NCBI RefSeq assembly: GCF_007018905.1
Contig: NZ_CP041402.1
Location: 4,266,001 to 4,330,000, forward strand
Direction of reading: 5' to 3'
Length of the DNA: 64,000 nt
DNA from: Tardiphaga sp. vice304
GTDB lineage: Bacteria > Pseudomonadota > Alphaproteobacteria > Rhizobiales > Xanthobacteraceae
Positions 26,663 to 36,087 of the stretch are shown here, piece after piece. The translations under genes and the position numbers were made by a program. The stretch's first letter is position 1. Each line of letters opens with the position of its first letter. The notes below the pieces were generated by a model, which was not told where the DNA came from, ran no database searches, and saw only the letters and a list, made by a program, of their open reading frames with translations.

Positions 26663-27084
26663 TGCGCGCCTTCTGTTCAAGGTCGGAAACGCTGGGAGCC
26701 GAAGCACTCACAGCGTCGTTACGCAGCGTTGTCCCTCGGGACGCCGCGCATTTTTTGCAAAGGGACATTCTGTTGATGCACTGGCGAAGCACACCAGGCA
26801 TCTCATGTGATCGAACATTTCCTAACTTGATGAGCGAAATGCGGCGCTGCGGTGAAGACAGAGGCCTTATTGTTTACACTGCAGATCGGATCATGATCGC
26901 AATGCGAGATTGGTTAAATGCAAAGAATGGGTTACGACCCAGCCGATTTTTTTGCGCCTCGTTTTTTTGAGATCGGTTGCACGAGTCGCTGCCGCGCAAC
27001 TCTCGGCTTTTCAGAAAGACTACTTAAGATTCCGGATCGTGTGAACGATTGACGGCAGGACCGATCCGTGTCGAGTGTTTCGCG
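26663..27084. other. Divergent regulatory region of the exopolysaccharide locus
   Basis: About 420 bp between the priming transferase and phosphatase genes, visibly richer in A and T than the coding DNA. It holds two runs of seven T at 26947-26953 and 26962-26968, enclosed by CCGAT (26943) and ATCGG (26972), which can pair. A plus-strand frame of 106 codons crosses the region (26650-26970), but it has no convincing ribosome site and no family resemblance, so it is not called. Promoters for both arms must lie here. Confidence 0.5.
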
Positions 27085-27813
27085 ATGCATCAGCAAGACC
27101 CCACCATCCGCCCCCCTCGCCCCGCGCTTCCGCCGGAAACACGCATCTACGCTGTCGGCGATATTCACGGTTGCGCGGATCTTCTCGCGGAGATAGTCGC
27201 CCGCATCGATGACGACTTGCAACGCAGGCCGGTCCGTCATTCTGCCGAAGTTTATCTTGGCGATTACATCGACCGTGGCCCCGATTCCTGCGGTGTCATC
27301 GATCAGCTCACCATTCGACTGGTGCGAAACCGTGCAATATGCCTGCGCGGTAACCATGAAGCCATGCTGGAATCATTCCTGCATGATCCCGCTGCGCTAC
27401 CAGACTGGCTGCCGCTCGGCGCACGGCAGACGTTGGCCTCCTATGGCATTTCTACGTCCGAACATCCGGCACCGCGCGACTTGCATCGACAATTGCGCGA
27501 TGTTCTTCCGCGGACCCACCAGCTTTTCCTGCAATGTCTGCGCAACAGCTATTGCTGCGGAGACTTTTTCTTCGCCCATGCGGGCGTCCGGCCTAACGTG
27601 GTATTGGAATTGCAGGCAGCCGAGGACTTGATCTGGATCCGTGACGATTTCCTTAACGCGACGCAACGCCACGAAAAGTATATCGTGCACGGTCATACGC
27701 CGGTGCCGCATCCCGACATCCGCAGCAACCGCATCAACATCGATACCGGCGCTTGGCGATCCGGCGTGCTGACCTGCATTGCGATCGAGGGCGAAGAGAT
27801 CGTGGTGCTCTAG
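27085..27813 (+). CDS. PPP-family metallophosphatase (serine/threonine phosphatase type)
   Basis: Metal-dependent phosphoprotein phosphatase-like enzyme (242 residues). The PPP signatures are present in order: GDIHGCADLL (metal ligands Asp and His), GDYIDRGPDS, RGNHEAML, then HAGVRP and VHGHTP with later metal-binding histidines. The ATG at 27085 is used; a TTG at 27049 would add 12 residues. It is the first gene of the plus-strand export operon. The Wzc-like tyrosine kinase is encoded 2.4 kb downstream, so this enzyme may reverse phosphorylation in the export system, though low-molecular-weight or PHP phosphatases usually do that. The substrate is an inference. Confidence 0.85.
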   Translation: MHQQDPTIRPPRPALPPETRIYAVGDIHGCADLLAEIVARIDDDLQRRPVRHSAEVYLGDYIDRGPDSCGVIDQLTIRLVRNRAICLRGNHEAMLESFLHDPAALPDWLPLGARQTLASYGISTSEHPAPRDLHRQLRDVLPRTHQLFLQCLRNSYCCGDFFFAHAGVRPNVVLELQAAEDLIWIRDDFLNATQRHEKYIVHGHTPVPHPDIRSNRINIDTGAWRSGVLTCIAIEGEEIVVL

Positions 27814-27920
27814 CGCAAGTGCGGCCGCCGTTTGTGCGCCACATGCTTTCGCCTTGTTGGTCGCCTAGCTTGCGGCAGTCATCACCGGCCACACTGAGGT
27901 CGATAAGCAGGCAGGACCCC

Positions 27921-28502
27921 ATGATGTTGCAACGATCACTCGGCGTCGCCGGGTTGTGCTTGATACTGACGTCCATGCCAGGAGGCTTGCGTCTCTCAAC
28001 CCCGGCTATGGCACAGAGCAAGCAAGCAGCCGAAGCGACATCGGCAAGCTACACCCTTGCACCGACTGACAGAATTCGCCTGAAAGTGTACGGCGAAGCC
28101 GATATCAGCGGGGAGTATGAGATCGACAGCAGCGGCTACGCATCGATTCCATTGGCGGGGCGAATTCGGGCAGGAGGCCTGACGACCGGACAGCTGGAAC
28201 GCTCGATCACGGCGGCATTGTCGAAGGGGATCGTGCGAGATCCGCGCGTCAATATCGAGATGGCGCTGTATCGCCCCTATTATATCCTTGGCGAAGTGAA
28301 GAAGGCCGGCGAATATCCGTACCGCATCGGCATGACCATTCTCGATGCGGTTGCAAGCGCCGGCGGCCTCAGCTATCGCGCTAATGAAAACAAGGTGTTC
28401 TTGCGCCGATCCGGCGGCAACACGGAAGAGGTGTATCCGCTCGATGCCCCGGTCCGGGTGTTTCCGGGCGACAACATCCGGATTCCGGAGCGCTACTTCT
28501 AG
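27921..28502 (+). CDS. Polysaccharide export protein, Wza/GumB-like
   Basis: Secreted polysaccharide export protein (193 residues) with a Sec signal (cleavage after AMA near residue 30). The Poly_export domain covers about 44-120 (YTLAPTDRIRLKVYGEADIS, SGYASIPLAGRIRAGGLT), followed by one SLBB-type repeat from about 128 (YYILGEVKKAGEYPYRIGMT). It is shorter than Wza, closer to GumB or ExoF-like partners, and shows no lipobox Cys. It would form the periplasmic part of the export channel with the barrel encoded next. CAGGA precedes the ATG. Confidence 0.9.
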   Translation: MMLQRSLGVAGLCLILTSMPGGLRLSTPAMAQSKQAAEATSASYTLAPTDRIRLKVYGEADISGEYEIDSSGYASIPLAGRIRAGGLTTGQLERSITAALSKGIVRDPRVNIEMALYRPYYILGEVKKAGEYPYRIGMTILDAVASAGGLSYRANENKVFLRRSGGNTEEVYPLDAPVRVFPGDNIRIPERYF

Positions 28503-28785
28503 GCATCGCTGCACGCACGACCGATGACCTTCAAGATGTGCAACCCCTTGCCCCCATTCATCTCGCCATAGTCTGGTCTCTTTGCGATGGGTATGTTGCT
28601 GCAGCGCAGAAGCGCAGTTCGATACGAACGTACATCATGGACGGCTCTGTGTTCGACAAGCGCGTCACCTCCACCACTCCGTTGATTCTCGACATCGGCG
28701 CAGGCTCGCGTTCCTGCGGGCAGCGTTGTGATGTTTGAAGGCGATCAGGCTGCAAGCGCGATCCGCTTCGCACAAGGGAAACTGG

Positions 28786-30201
28786 ATGAATCGTGCGTTG
28801 AAATGCCCGAACGCTTTATTCGCTCGTGAAGAAGCGACGCGTCCGGCAGTCTCGCGCTGCCGCGGGATTCGACTCGCAACAAGCTCAACCGCGATCGCCA
28901 TCGGCCTCGCTTCACCATCTGCCGCCCAGGTCATTCCGTCAACGTTCCAGGTCGTCGCGGCTCCCTGGAATGCGCAGAAAGTATTCGAGCCATCGGTCCT
29001 GCCGGATCTCACGCCGACGGATACACGCGATGCGGTACAGCCCGAAGACATGCCTGTAAAGCAACGGCAGCAACCCGGCTATGAGCCCGTCGGCATTCGC
29101 TACGGCTCCTGGATGTTCAATCCGCAGCTGATGTCCGGTACTTTCTATGACAGCAACGTCTTTTCGTCGAACACCGACAAGCGCGCAGACATCGCCGCCG
29201 TCATCGCGCCGTCGTTGCGGGCGCATACCCTTTGGGAACGACACGGCATCGATATCAAGTTGGACACGGCATCGACGATCTATCGTGACAATTCCAGCCT
29301 CGACCAGACCGACGCCAGCCTAAAGGGGAATGCCTGGTACGATGTCTCGCACGATCTAGCCGTCCTGACGAGTTTCCAGATCGCGCATCTGAACGAAGGC
29401 GTCGGGACATTGAGTTCGCCCACCAACGCCGTTTCGCCGACGCCCTATAACCTGTTCTCAGGCGACGTCAGTGTCCGCAAGGAGTGGAACAGGCTGGCAG
29501 CATCGGCCGGCATCAGCGTCAGCTCCTACGATTACGGCCAAAGCCGCGCGCAAGACGGCACGATTATCAGCCAGGACGGTCGCGACGGGCAGATCTACGC
29601 GGTGCACGGCAGGATGGACTACGCGTTTTCGCCCATTCTCGGCTGGTTCGCAGGCATCGAAGGCAACCAGCGCAGCATCCGCGGCACACCGGAACGATCG
29701 CTGGATTCCCAGGGCTATCGCGCGTTGTCCGGCATCACCATCGGCCTGACGCACCTGCTCAGCGGCGAAATCGGCGGTGGCTATGCGCGGCAGGAGTTCA
29801 GCGATGCCACCATCGGTGTGATCGAGGGCCCGTCCTATCGCGCGCAGTTAACGTATCGGCCGACCAAGCTGCTCGATCTCCACTTCAAGGCCGAACAGAT
29901 CGTCACGGAAACCTCCGCCACAAGTTCGGCCGGCGTGCAGGCCAATGCCCTTCAGGTGGGTGCCGACTACGAATTGCGTCGCAACGTCATTCTGTCGCTG
30001 GCTGGCACCTACGAGAAAGATCGCTTCTTCGGTCAGGATCGCAAGGACACGGTCGTCACCTCCGATGCCCGCGTCAAATATCTGCTCAACCGGTTTGTCA
30101 CGATGTCAGCTTACCACCGCTACACCGACCGCAGCAGCGACGTCTCGGCCTTCAGCTACGACAAACATCAGGTGGGGATTAATGTTACAGCGCAATTCTG
30201 A
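28786..30201 (+). CDS. Outer-membrane beta-barrel protein of the exopolysaccharide locus
   Basis: Predicted outer-membrane barrel (471 residues). A long N-terminal region ends in a signal-like segment (STAIAIGLASPSAAQ, cleavage near residue 47). The mature chain has many alternating amphipathic strands, and the last strand ends VGINVTAQF with a C-terminal Phe, the usual barrel assembly signal. Similar proteins (VpsM-like) accompany Wza and Wzc genes and may form the exit pore. The ATG at 28786 has AAGGGA upstream; a TTG at 28735 is less likely. The kinase gene overlaps its end by 20 bp. Confidence 0.8.
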   Translation: MNRALKCPNALFAREEATRPAVSRCRGIRLATSSTAIAIGLASPSAAQVIPSTFQVVAAPWNAQKVFEPSVLPDLTPTDTRDAVQPEDMPVKQRQQPGYEPVGIRYGSWMFNPQLMSGTFYDSNVFSSNTDKRADIAAVIAPSLRAHTLWERHGIDIKLDTASTIYRDNSSLDQTDASLKGNAWYDVSHDLAVLTSFQIAHLNEGVGTLSSPTNAVSPTPYNLFSGDVSVRKEWNRLAASAGISVSSYDYGQSRAQDGTIISQDGRDGQIYAVHGRMDYAFSPILGWFAGIEGNQRSIRGTPERSLDSQGYRALSGITIGLTHLLSGEIGGGYARQEFSDATIGVIEGPSYRAQLTYRPTKLLDLHFKAEQIVTETSATSSAGVQANALQVGADYELRRNVILSLAGTYEKDRFFGQDRKDTVVTSDARVKYLLNRFVTMSAYHRYTDRSSDVSAFSYDKHQVGINVTAQF

Positions 30202-32494
30202 GCTGTCGTATCTGGCGCCCGACGAGGCGCCCGCGACATTCACTGAACCATCATCGGCACCGGCGGTCGATCTGCGCGAGATGGGCCGCATCCTGCGTCG
30301 GCGCTGGAAAACGGTCGCGTTGCTGCCGCTGATCCTGATGTCGCTCGCCGTGGCCTACATCATGAGCGTAGACACGCTCTACACGGCGACATCCACAGTC
30401 CTGGTCGATCCGCGCCGCGCCAATGTTGTCGAGACGAACCAGGCCGTGCTGTCGAATTTCGGCACAGATGACGCCACGATCGAGAGCCAGACGTTGCTGA
30501 TCCAGTCCGTCGCTATCCTGCAGCGGGTCGTCGATAAGCTCAAGCTCACCGAGGACCCGGAGTTCACGCCGCAGCCCGGCCTGCTCGATCCCGTCAAGCG
30601 CCTGTTCAGCAGCAGCGTGCCTGTGGCGGGCTCCAATGCCGCAGACACCGCGCGGTCGCGATCGGTCGAAATTCTTCAGCGCCGCATGAAGGTGACGCGG
30701 CAAGGCACCACCTTCCTGGTCGACATCAACGTCAGCTCCGAGGTGCCGCAAAAATCTGCCGCGATCGCCAATGCCATTGCCGAAGGCTATTTCGAAGAGC
30801 AGGTTCGCGCCAAATATGACGCGACGCGGATCGCGGCCAACTGGCTCAACAGCCAGATCGAAACATTGAAATCGCGTGTCGGCACGTCGGAACAATCGGT
30901 CGAAGACTATCGCACGGCCAATAACCTCGCAGTGTCGCAGGGCGTCACGGTGAACGACCAGCAGATCACCGATCTCAACAACAAGCTAATCTCTGCACGC
31001 GTGCAGACGGCAGAGGCACGCGCCAAGTTCGACCAGGTGCAGGAGTTGACCAGATCCCGCGCCGATCCCGGCGGCATCAATGCGGTGATCTCCTCGGAGA
31101 TGATTTCCAAGCTTCGTACGCAATATGCCGACATCGCCAAGAACAGCGCCGACCTGTCCAGCAAATACGGCCCGCGTCATCCACTCGTCGCCAATTCGCG
31201 CGCGCAGCTGGCCGACACCCAGCGGCTGATCAACGACGAGATCCAGCGCATCCTGCAAAGCACGCGGCATGACTACGATATCGCGCTGTCACGCGAGAAC
31301 TCGCTGAAGGAAAGCTTCGACAAGCTGCAGGGCGTGTCGAGCCAGTCCGGCCAGGCCCAGGTGCGACTGCACGAGTTACAGCGCGAGGCCGAGGCAAACC
31401 GGACGCTCTATGAATCCTATCTGGCGCGTTACAAAGAGGCATCGGCGCAGGAAAGCCTGGAAATGCCGGATTCACGCGTGGTCACCAAGGCCAGCATCCC
31501 AATCGGGCCTTCGTCGCCGAAATCCAAGCTTATTCTCGGCCTTGCCATGATGCTCGGCCTCGGCGCCGGCACGGTTCTGGCGTTTCTCCTCGATTATCTC
31601 GATGGGCGCGTGAAGACGCTGGAACAGGCCGAACAGATTTCCGGTTTGCCGGCGCTGGCCGCCCTGCCCTTGATCGGGGTGCGCGAACTCGCAGGCCGCG
31701 CCAAACGCGGACGTAGCGATCTCGGCAGTTACGATCCCCGCACAATGCGGCTGCTGCCGCCGTCCTTGCAGCCGCCACTGATGCGTTATGCTATTGAAGA
31801 GCCAGGCACTTTCTTCGCCGAAGCGATCCGCGCAGTACGCCTCTCGATCCAGCGAACGCTGCGGATCGAACCGATCAAGATCATCGTGGTGACATCCGCA
31901 CTCGATGGCGAAGGCAAGACCACCCTCGCCGCCAATCTGGCGCTGTCACTGGCCACGCTCGGGATCCGTACCCTGCTCATCGACGGCGATCTGCGCAATC
32001 CCGGCCTGACGCGCGCGTTGTGCCCTCATGCCGACGTCGGCCTGTTACAAGTCGCGATGGGAGAGACGTCGCTCGACCAGGCCCTGCTGGTCGATCCCAG
32101 CACCGGCCTTTCCATTCTTCCGGCGCCGGCGGAAAAGGACGAGAATTTCATTACGGAGCTGATGTTTTCCGACCGCATCGCCGATCTGATGGACCATCTG
32201 CGGCAACGCTACGAACTGATCATCATCGACTCGCCGCCGCTGGTCCCCTTGGTGGACGGCCGCGCGTTGGCCGAACTGGCCGATCGTATCGTGCTTGCAC
32301 TGGCCTGGAACCAGACACCGCAGGAGGTGGTGACCCACACCATGAACCTGCTGGCGCCAGTCTATGACCGCATGCTCGGCACGGTGTTGACGCAGGTCGA
32401 TCTCAACAAGCTTCAGTTCTACGACTACTATCGTAGTTCGGCCTATCTGAAGCCCTACGGAACCGCGGCCGCTGCGGCAAGCGTCGCACGATGA
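30182..32494 (+). CDS. Polysaccharide co-polymerase and BY-type tyrosine kinase, Wzc/ExoP-like
   Basis: Inner-membrane protein of 770 residues that controls chain length and export. The N-terminal Wzz domain is flanked by a first membrane helix near residues 42-62 (ALLPLILMSLAVAYI) and a second near 448-472 (LILGLAMMLGLGAGTVLAFL), with a long coiled-coil periplasmic part. The cytoplasmic kinase has Walker A SALDGEGKTT, Walker A' LLIDGDLRNP and Walker B LIIIDSPP. The C-terminus holds a tyrosine cluster (FYDYYRSSAYLKPYG) for autophosphorylation. The ATG at 30182 overlaps the barrel gene and has GGTGGGG upstream. Confidence 0.95.
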   Translation: MLQRNSELSYLAPDEAPATFTEPSSAPAVDLREMGRILRRRWKTVALLPLILMSLAVAYIMSVDTLYTATSTVLVDPRRANVVETNQAVLSNFGTDDATIESQTLLIQSVAILQRVVDKLKLTEDPEFTPQPGLLDPVKRLFSSSVPVAGSNAADTARSRSVEILQRRMKVTRQGTTFLVDINVSSEVPQKSAAIANAIAEGYFEEQVRAKYDATRIAANWLNSQIETLKSRVGTSEQSVEDYRTANNLAVSQGVTVNDQQITDLNNKLISARVQTAEARAKFDQVQELTRSRADPGGINAVISSEMISKLRTQYADIAKNSADLSSKYGPRHPLVANSRAQLADTQRLINDEIQRILQSTRHDYDIALSRENSLKESFDKLQGVSSQSGQAQVRLHELQREAEANRTLYESYLARYKEASAQESLEMPDSRVVTKASIPIGPSSPKSKLILGLAMMLGLGAGTVLAFLLDYLDGRVKTLEQAEQISGLPALAALPLIGVRELAGRAKRGRSDLGSYDPRTMRLLPPSLQPPLMRYAIEEPGTFFAEAIRAVRLSIQRTLRIEPIKIIVVTSALDGEGKTTLAANLALSLATLGIRTLLIDGDLRNPGLTRALCPHADVGLLQVAMGETSLDQALLVDPSTGLSILPAPAEKDENFITELMFSDRIADLMDHLRQRYELIIIDSPPLVPLVDGRALAELADRIVLALAWNQTPQEVVTHTMNLLAPVYDRMLGTVLTQVDLNKLQFYDYYRSSAYLKPYGTAAAAASVAR

Positions 32495-33858
32495 TGGCAT
32501 CGCGGCATCTCCACGGATCGGGCACGCCATATCGTCGCGCAGCGGGTACGGCAAACCGCGCGCCGATCACAGCGACCCAGCTGGTCGATGCAGCGATCGC
32601 CGCGCTGATGCTGGTGGCGGTGATCTCGATGTTCACGGTGTCCTCAGCGATGCTGACGAACTGGAAAATCCATTACATGACCAATGGCGGCGGATTCTAC
32701 GAGAAACTGCATCCCGCCACTTATGCGGTGTTCGGGGCGTCGTTCCTGCTGCTGGTCCGCAACGCAGATCCATTTGCGGAGATTAACCGGACACTGTCGC
32801 AGTCGAAACTGGTGCTGGTCTATCTGTTCTGCTGGCTTTGCCTGCTGGTGCAGATGTTCGTGCTGCAACGCCCGTTCACGGTGATCATCGACACATTTCT
32901 GCTGCCCGTTGTCCTGTGTCTGGTGATCTGGCGGCTTTCGGGCCGGCACAGGGCATGGCTGGTGTGGGCGGTCCACGCCGCGATCCTGCTGAACGTCATG
33001 CTCGGCTATTATGAATATTTTTCCGGTCATCGCCTGATTCCCCTCACGCTCGGCAGCGTGCTGGTGCTCGGTGAATGGCGCGCGTCGGCATTTCTGGGCC
33101 ACCCGCTGACGGCATCCGGCGTCGTCGCCGCTTACGTGCTGGCGCTGGTGCTGCGTCCGGCACTATGTCCCGTGATCGCGATCCGCTTGCCCCTGATCAC
33201 CATCTGCCTGGGCTCGCTGATGGCTTTCGGCGGCCGCACGGCCCTGATCACGGTTCTGGCGATCCTTGGCTGTCTGGCGCTGGTCGAAGCCTTCAAACTG
33301 TTTCGCGGCAAGCGGGTATCGCTGCTCGTGGCTATCACGGCGATGTGCCTGCTGTTCGTCGCCATCGGCGGCATCTTCGCCGCGCTGGACCTCGGCATCT
33401 TCGACAAGATGCTGCTGCGGTTTTCCTCGGACAAGGGCAGTACGCTGGCGCGATATGCGACGTTCAATCTGCTGTCGCATTTTGACTGGCAGGAGTTGAC
33501 GCTCGGTCCAGATCCGGTCCGGGTAAATGCGCTGCAGTCGCAGCTTGGCCTGAACTACGGCATCGAAAATTTCTGGGTTTCGAGCATCGTCCAGTTCGGC
33601 CTCGTTCACACCGCGTTGCTGACAATCGGGCTCGTCTGCTTCTTCATCGAAATTCTCAGACGGTCGAGCCTCGCCGCCTGGGCGATCGTCCTGCTGATCC
33701 TGATGGTCGCAGCAAGTTCGGTGAGCTTCTCATCGAAGAACATCCAGCTCACCCAGTTTGTCGTTCTGATCACGCTGTTGCTGCCACGCGAGCCGCAACG
33801 GCGTCCGAACCAGACGCGCCGCCTTCCTGACGCAAGACACGGGCTTATTCCGGCGTAA
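32491..33858 (+). CDS. Polysaccharide polymerase (O-antigen ligase/Wzy-like, VpsF type)
   Basis: Integral membrane protein (455 residues) with about eleven hydrophobic helices, the likely polymerase that joins repeat units in the periplasm. A large loop near residues 300-365 (RFSSDKGSTLARYATF, LTLGPDPVRVN, YGIENFWVSSIVQFGL) corresponds to the conserved region of Wzy/WaaL-like and VpsF proteins. The start overlaps the kinase stop (ATGA), so translation is coupled. The C-terminus is rich in Arg and cytoplasmic. The polymerase call is by topology and position because sequence conservation in this family is low. Confidence 0.82.
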   Translation: MMASRHLHGSGTPYRRAAGTANRAPITATQLVDAAIAALMLVAVISMFTVSSAMLTNWKIHYMTNGGGFYEKLHPATYAVFGASFLLLVRNADPFAEINRTLSQSKLVLVYLFCWLCLLVQMFVLQRPFTVIIDTFLLPVVLCLVIWRLSGRHRAWLVWAVHAAILLNVMLGYYEYFSGHRLIPLTLGSVLVLGEWRASAFLGHPLTASGVVAAYVLALVLRPALCPVIAIRLPLITICLGSLMAFGGRTALITVLAILGCLALVEAFKLFRGKRVSLLVAITAMCLLFVAIGGIFAALDLGIFDKMLLRFSSDKGSTLARYATFNLLSHFDWQELTLGPDPVRVNALQSQLGLNYGIENFWVSSIVQFGLVHTALLTIGLVCFFIEILRRSSLAAWAIVLLILMVAASSVSFSSKNIQLTQFVVLITLLLPREPQRRPNQTRRLPDARHGLIPA

Positions 33859-33878
33859 CGCCGAGACCAGGACACTGC

Positions 33879-34967
33879 ATGGCAATCTATGTCGACCACA
33901 CCCATCTGGGACGTCACGTCACCGGGCTCGAACGCATCACGCAAGAGCTGTTCTCGCGCGAAGCGCTGGCGCCGCTTAATGTGGTGCCGGTGACGTCGCA
34001 TGGCACGGCACAGATGGTGGCGACGCAAACTTTCCGACTGCCATGGCGCCTCGCCATGTCGTCCTCGATCCTGCTATGCCCGGGATTTCCGCCGAGCCCG
34101 CTGCTGCGTCCGTTCGCATCGCGCGTGCTGCCTTACATGCATGACGACTTTCTGCTGACGCGCCGCGCCGACCTCAACGCCCGCGCCCGGCTCTACATGG
34201 CGGCACCGTTCAAGCTGGCGCTGCAGCATTATCCACGTTTCCTCACCAATTCCGACGACACCCGACGCAAACTGTCGGCACACTGCCGGAGCGATGCCAC
34301 GATCAGCCTGTACCGACCGCCGATCCGCAACGTCTTCGATCTGCAGTCCAGGCATCGCGCCGGACGTGACGCACGGCCGCGACCCCTGCGGCTGGTCACA
34401 CTCGGAACTGTGGAACCGCGCAAGAATTTTGTCGCGGCTGCCAAACTCGTTGAAGCGTTGCGTGCTCTGGGATTTCCCGGCGCCACTCTCGACATTGTCG
34501 GACGGCAAGGCTGGGGCGACGATTGGCACAGACTGAAAAGCAGCAACGGCGTGACCCTGCACGGCTACCAGCCGACGGAACGCGTCAGGGACATCCTCGA
34601 CGCCGCCGACGCCTTCATCTGCACATCGCACGACGAAGGCCTCGGCCTGCCGCTGCTCGAAGCGCAATATGGCGGCCTGCCGATCATCGCCCCGGACGCG
34701 CCGGTGTTCCGCGAGGTGCTGGACGAGTCCGGCATTTTCATAGCGCCGTCCGATCCAGCCGCCGCGGCTGCACAGATCGTTGCGACCCTGACGTCGGCTG
34801 CATGGCGCGCGGAGTATGTGACGCTAGCCGCACAAAACCTGCAGCGCTGGAACATGCTGGCGGCATCGGACCGCGACAATGTCATCGAACTGATCTCGGA
34901 ACTGGCACGGCGCCAGCCTTCAGCAGCACCGCCGGTTTCCCGCCCTTCCAGCGCCAGACCAGGATAA
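33879..34967 (+). CDS. Glycosyltransferase family 4 protein
   Basis: Cytoplasmic GT-B glycosyltransferase (362 residues) that adds a sugar to the lipid-linked repeat unit. The C-terminal nucleotide-sugar domain starts near residue 165 with RLVTLGTVEPRKNFVAAAK and shows the GT4 signature HDEGLGLPLLEAQYGGLPII near 250-269. The N-terminal acceptor domain is divergent (HTHLGRHVTGLERITQEL). It begins 20 bp after the polymerase gene and belongs to the same operon. The donor sugar is not readable. Confidence 0.88.
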   Translation: MAIYVDHTHLGRHVTGLERITQELFSREALAPLNVVPVTSHGTAQMVATQTFRLPWRLAMSSSILLCPGFPPSPLLRPFASRVLPYMHDDFLLTRRADLNARARLYMAAPFKLALQHYPRFLTNSDDTRRKLSAHCRSDATISLYRPPIRNVFDLQSRHRAGRDARPRPLRLVTLGTVEPRKNFVAAAKLVEALRALGFPGATLDIVGRQGWGDDWHRLKSSNGVTLHGYQPTERVRDILDAADAFICTSHDEGLGLPLLEAQYGGLPIIAPDAPVFREVLDESGIFIAPSDPAAAAAQIVATLTSAAWRAEYVTLAAQNLQRWNMLAASDRDNVIELISELARRQPSAAPPVSRPSSARPG

Positions 34968-34971
34968 TTGT

Positions 34972-36087
34972 TTGCAGACCACCCCCCACTCCTCACGCAA
35001 CCTCGACGCGCTGCGTATCATCGCCGCATGCGCTGTCGTGGTCCTGCACTATTCGGACTATGCGAAGGACGAACCGGCCGGAAAGTTTATGGTCGATCAC
35101 ACCTGGCATTTCAACCTGTTCGTCGACCTGTTCTTCGTGGTGTCAGGCTTCGTCATCGCCAGCCAGTATCTCGGCCGGGTCGGCGATCCGCTTTCGATCG
35201 GCCGTTTCATCTGGCGCCGGCTGGCGCGGATCTACCCGCTGCATCTGGCGACTCTCACGTTCTACGTCATGATCGCGCTCATGCTGCATTTTGGCCTCGC
35301 CTGGACCTACAATGTGGCGCGGTACCCGCTTTCCGACCTGCCGGCGCAATTGTTGCTGTTGCATGCCTTTGACGGCGCACGCCTGACGTTCAATTTTCCA
35401 AGCTGGTCGCTATCAGCGGAGATGTTCTGCTATCTCCTGTTTCCCCTCGTGGCGCTATCCGTCACGCGCAACAAGACGGTGATCCTCGCCCTCATTGTTC
35501 TGCCCGCGCTCGGCAACAGCCTGTATGCCTTCCTCACCGGAGCCGGATCCTGGGCCGACTGGATCAACAAAGGCGGCGCATTCCGCGCACTACCGGCGTT
35601 CAATCTCGGTATCGCCTGCTACCTTTTTCGCGGCAGCATCGCGCGCTGGCCGGCGCTTCCCGGCGGCATGACGCTGCTGCTCACACTGTTCATCCTGGTC
35701 GGTTCCTGGCTGCCGGAGATGGCGGACCTGCTGGTGATCTACGCCATCGCCGTCCTCGCGATCCAGTGCGACTGCACCGCTCGCGGCACGCTGCTGACGC
35801 GATTACATGCCGATCGCTGGTCGGCGCTGACCTACTCCTGCTACATGTTGCACATCCCCGTCGCGACCATCATCCTGACTTTTGGCGGGCGCTATCTCGC
35901 GCCGCATCTGCCGGGCGGCCGATTGACGTTGATTCCGCTGGCGATCGTGACGCTGGCCGCCGCCAGCCAGCTTTCGCTGCGCCGTTTTGAAACACCGATG
36001 CGGAAATATCTAAACGATGTCTTCGACCGCAACTTCAGGAAGCAGGGGCGCGCCGCCATCGCCGCCCGTCCGGACAGCCCGAGATGA
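34972..36087 (+). CDS. Acyltransferase family 3 membrane protein
   Basis: Membrane O-acyltransferase (371 residues, about ten helices) that would acetylate or acylate the polysaccharide. The family start NLDALRIIAACAVVVLHYSD contains the catalytic His, and FVVSGFVIA and RRLARIYPLH follow. The TTG at 34972 is taken as the start because the conserved N-terminus begins only nine residues later and no ATG precedes it; AGGA lies ten bases upstream. It begins four bases after the glycosyltransferase stop. A second acyltransferase overlaps its end. Confidence 0.9.
   Translation: MQTTPHSSRNLDALRIIAACAVVVLHYSDYAKDEPAGKFMVDHTWHFNLFVDLFFVVSGFVIASQYLGRVGDPLSIGRFIWRRLARIYPLHLATLTFYVMIALMLHFGLAWTYNVARYPLSDLPAQLLLLHAFDGARLTFNFPSWSLSAEMFCYLLFPLVALSVTRNKTVILALIVLPALGNSLYAFLTGAGSWADWINKGGAFRALPAFNLGIACYLFRGSIARWPALPGGMTLLLTLFILVGSWLPEMADLLVIYAIAVLAIQCDCTARGTLLTRLHADRWSALTYSCYMLHIPVATIILTFGGRYLAPHLPGGRLTLIPLAIVTLAAASQLSLRRFETPMRKYLNDVFDRNFRKQGRAAIAARPDSPR

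Noticed and set aside
26650..26970. Plus-strand frame of 106 codons in the exopolysaccharide divergent region
   Set aside because: No ribosome site or family resemblance; it spans the region where promoters for both arms must lie.
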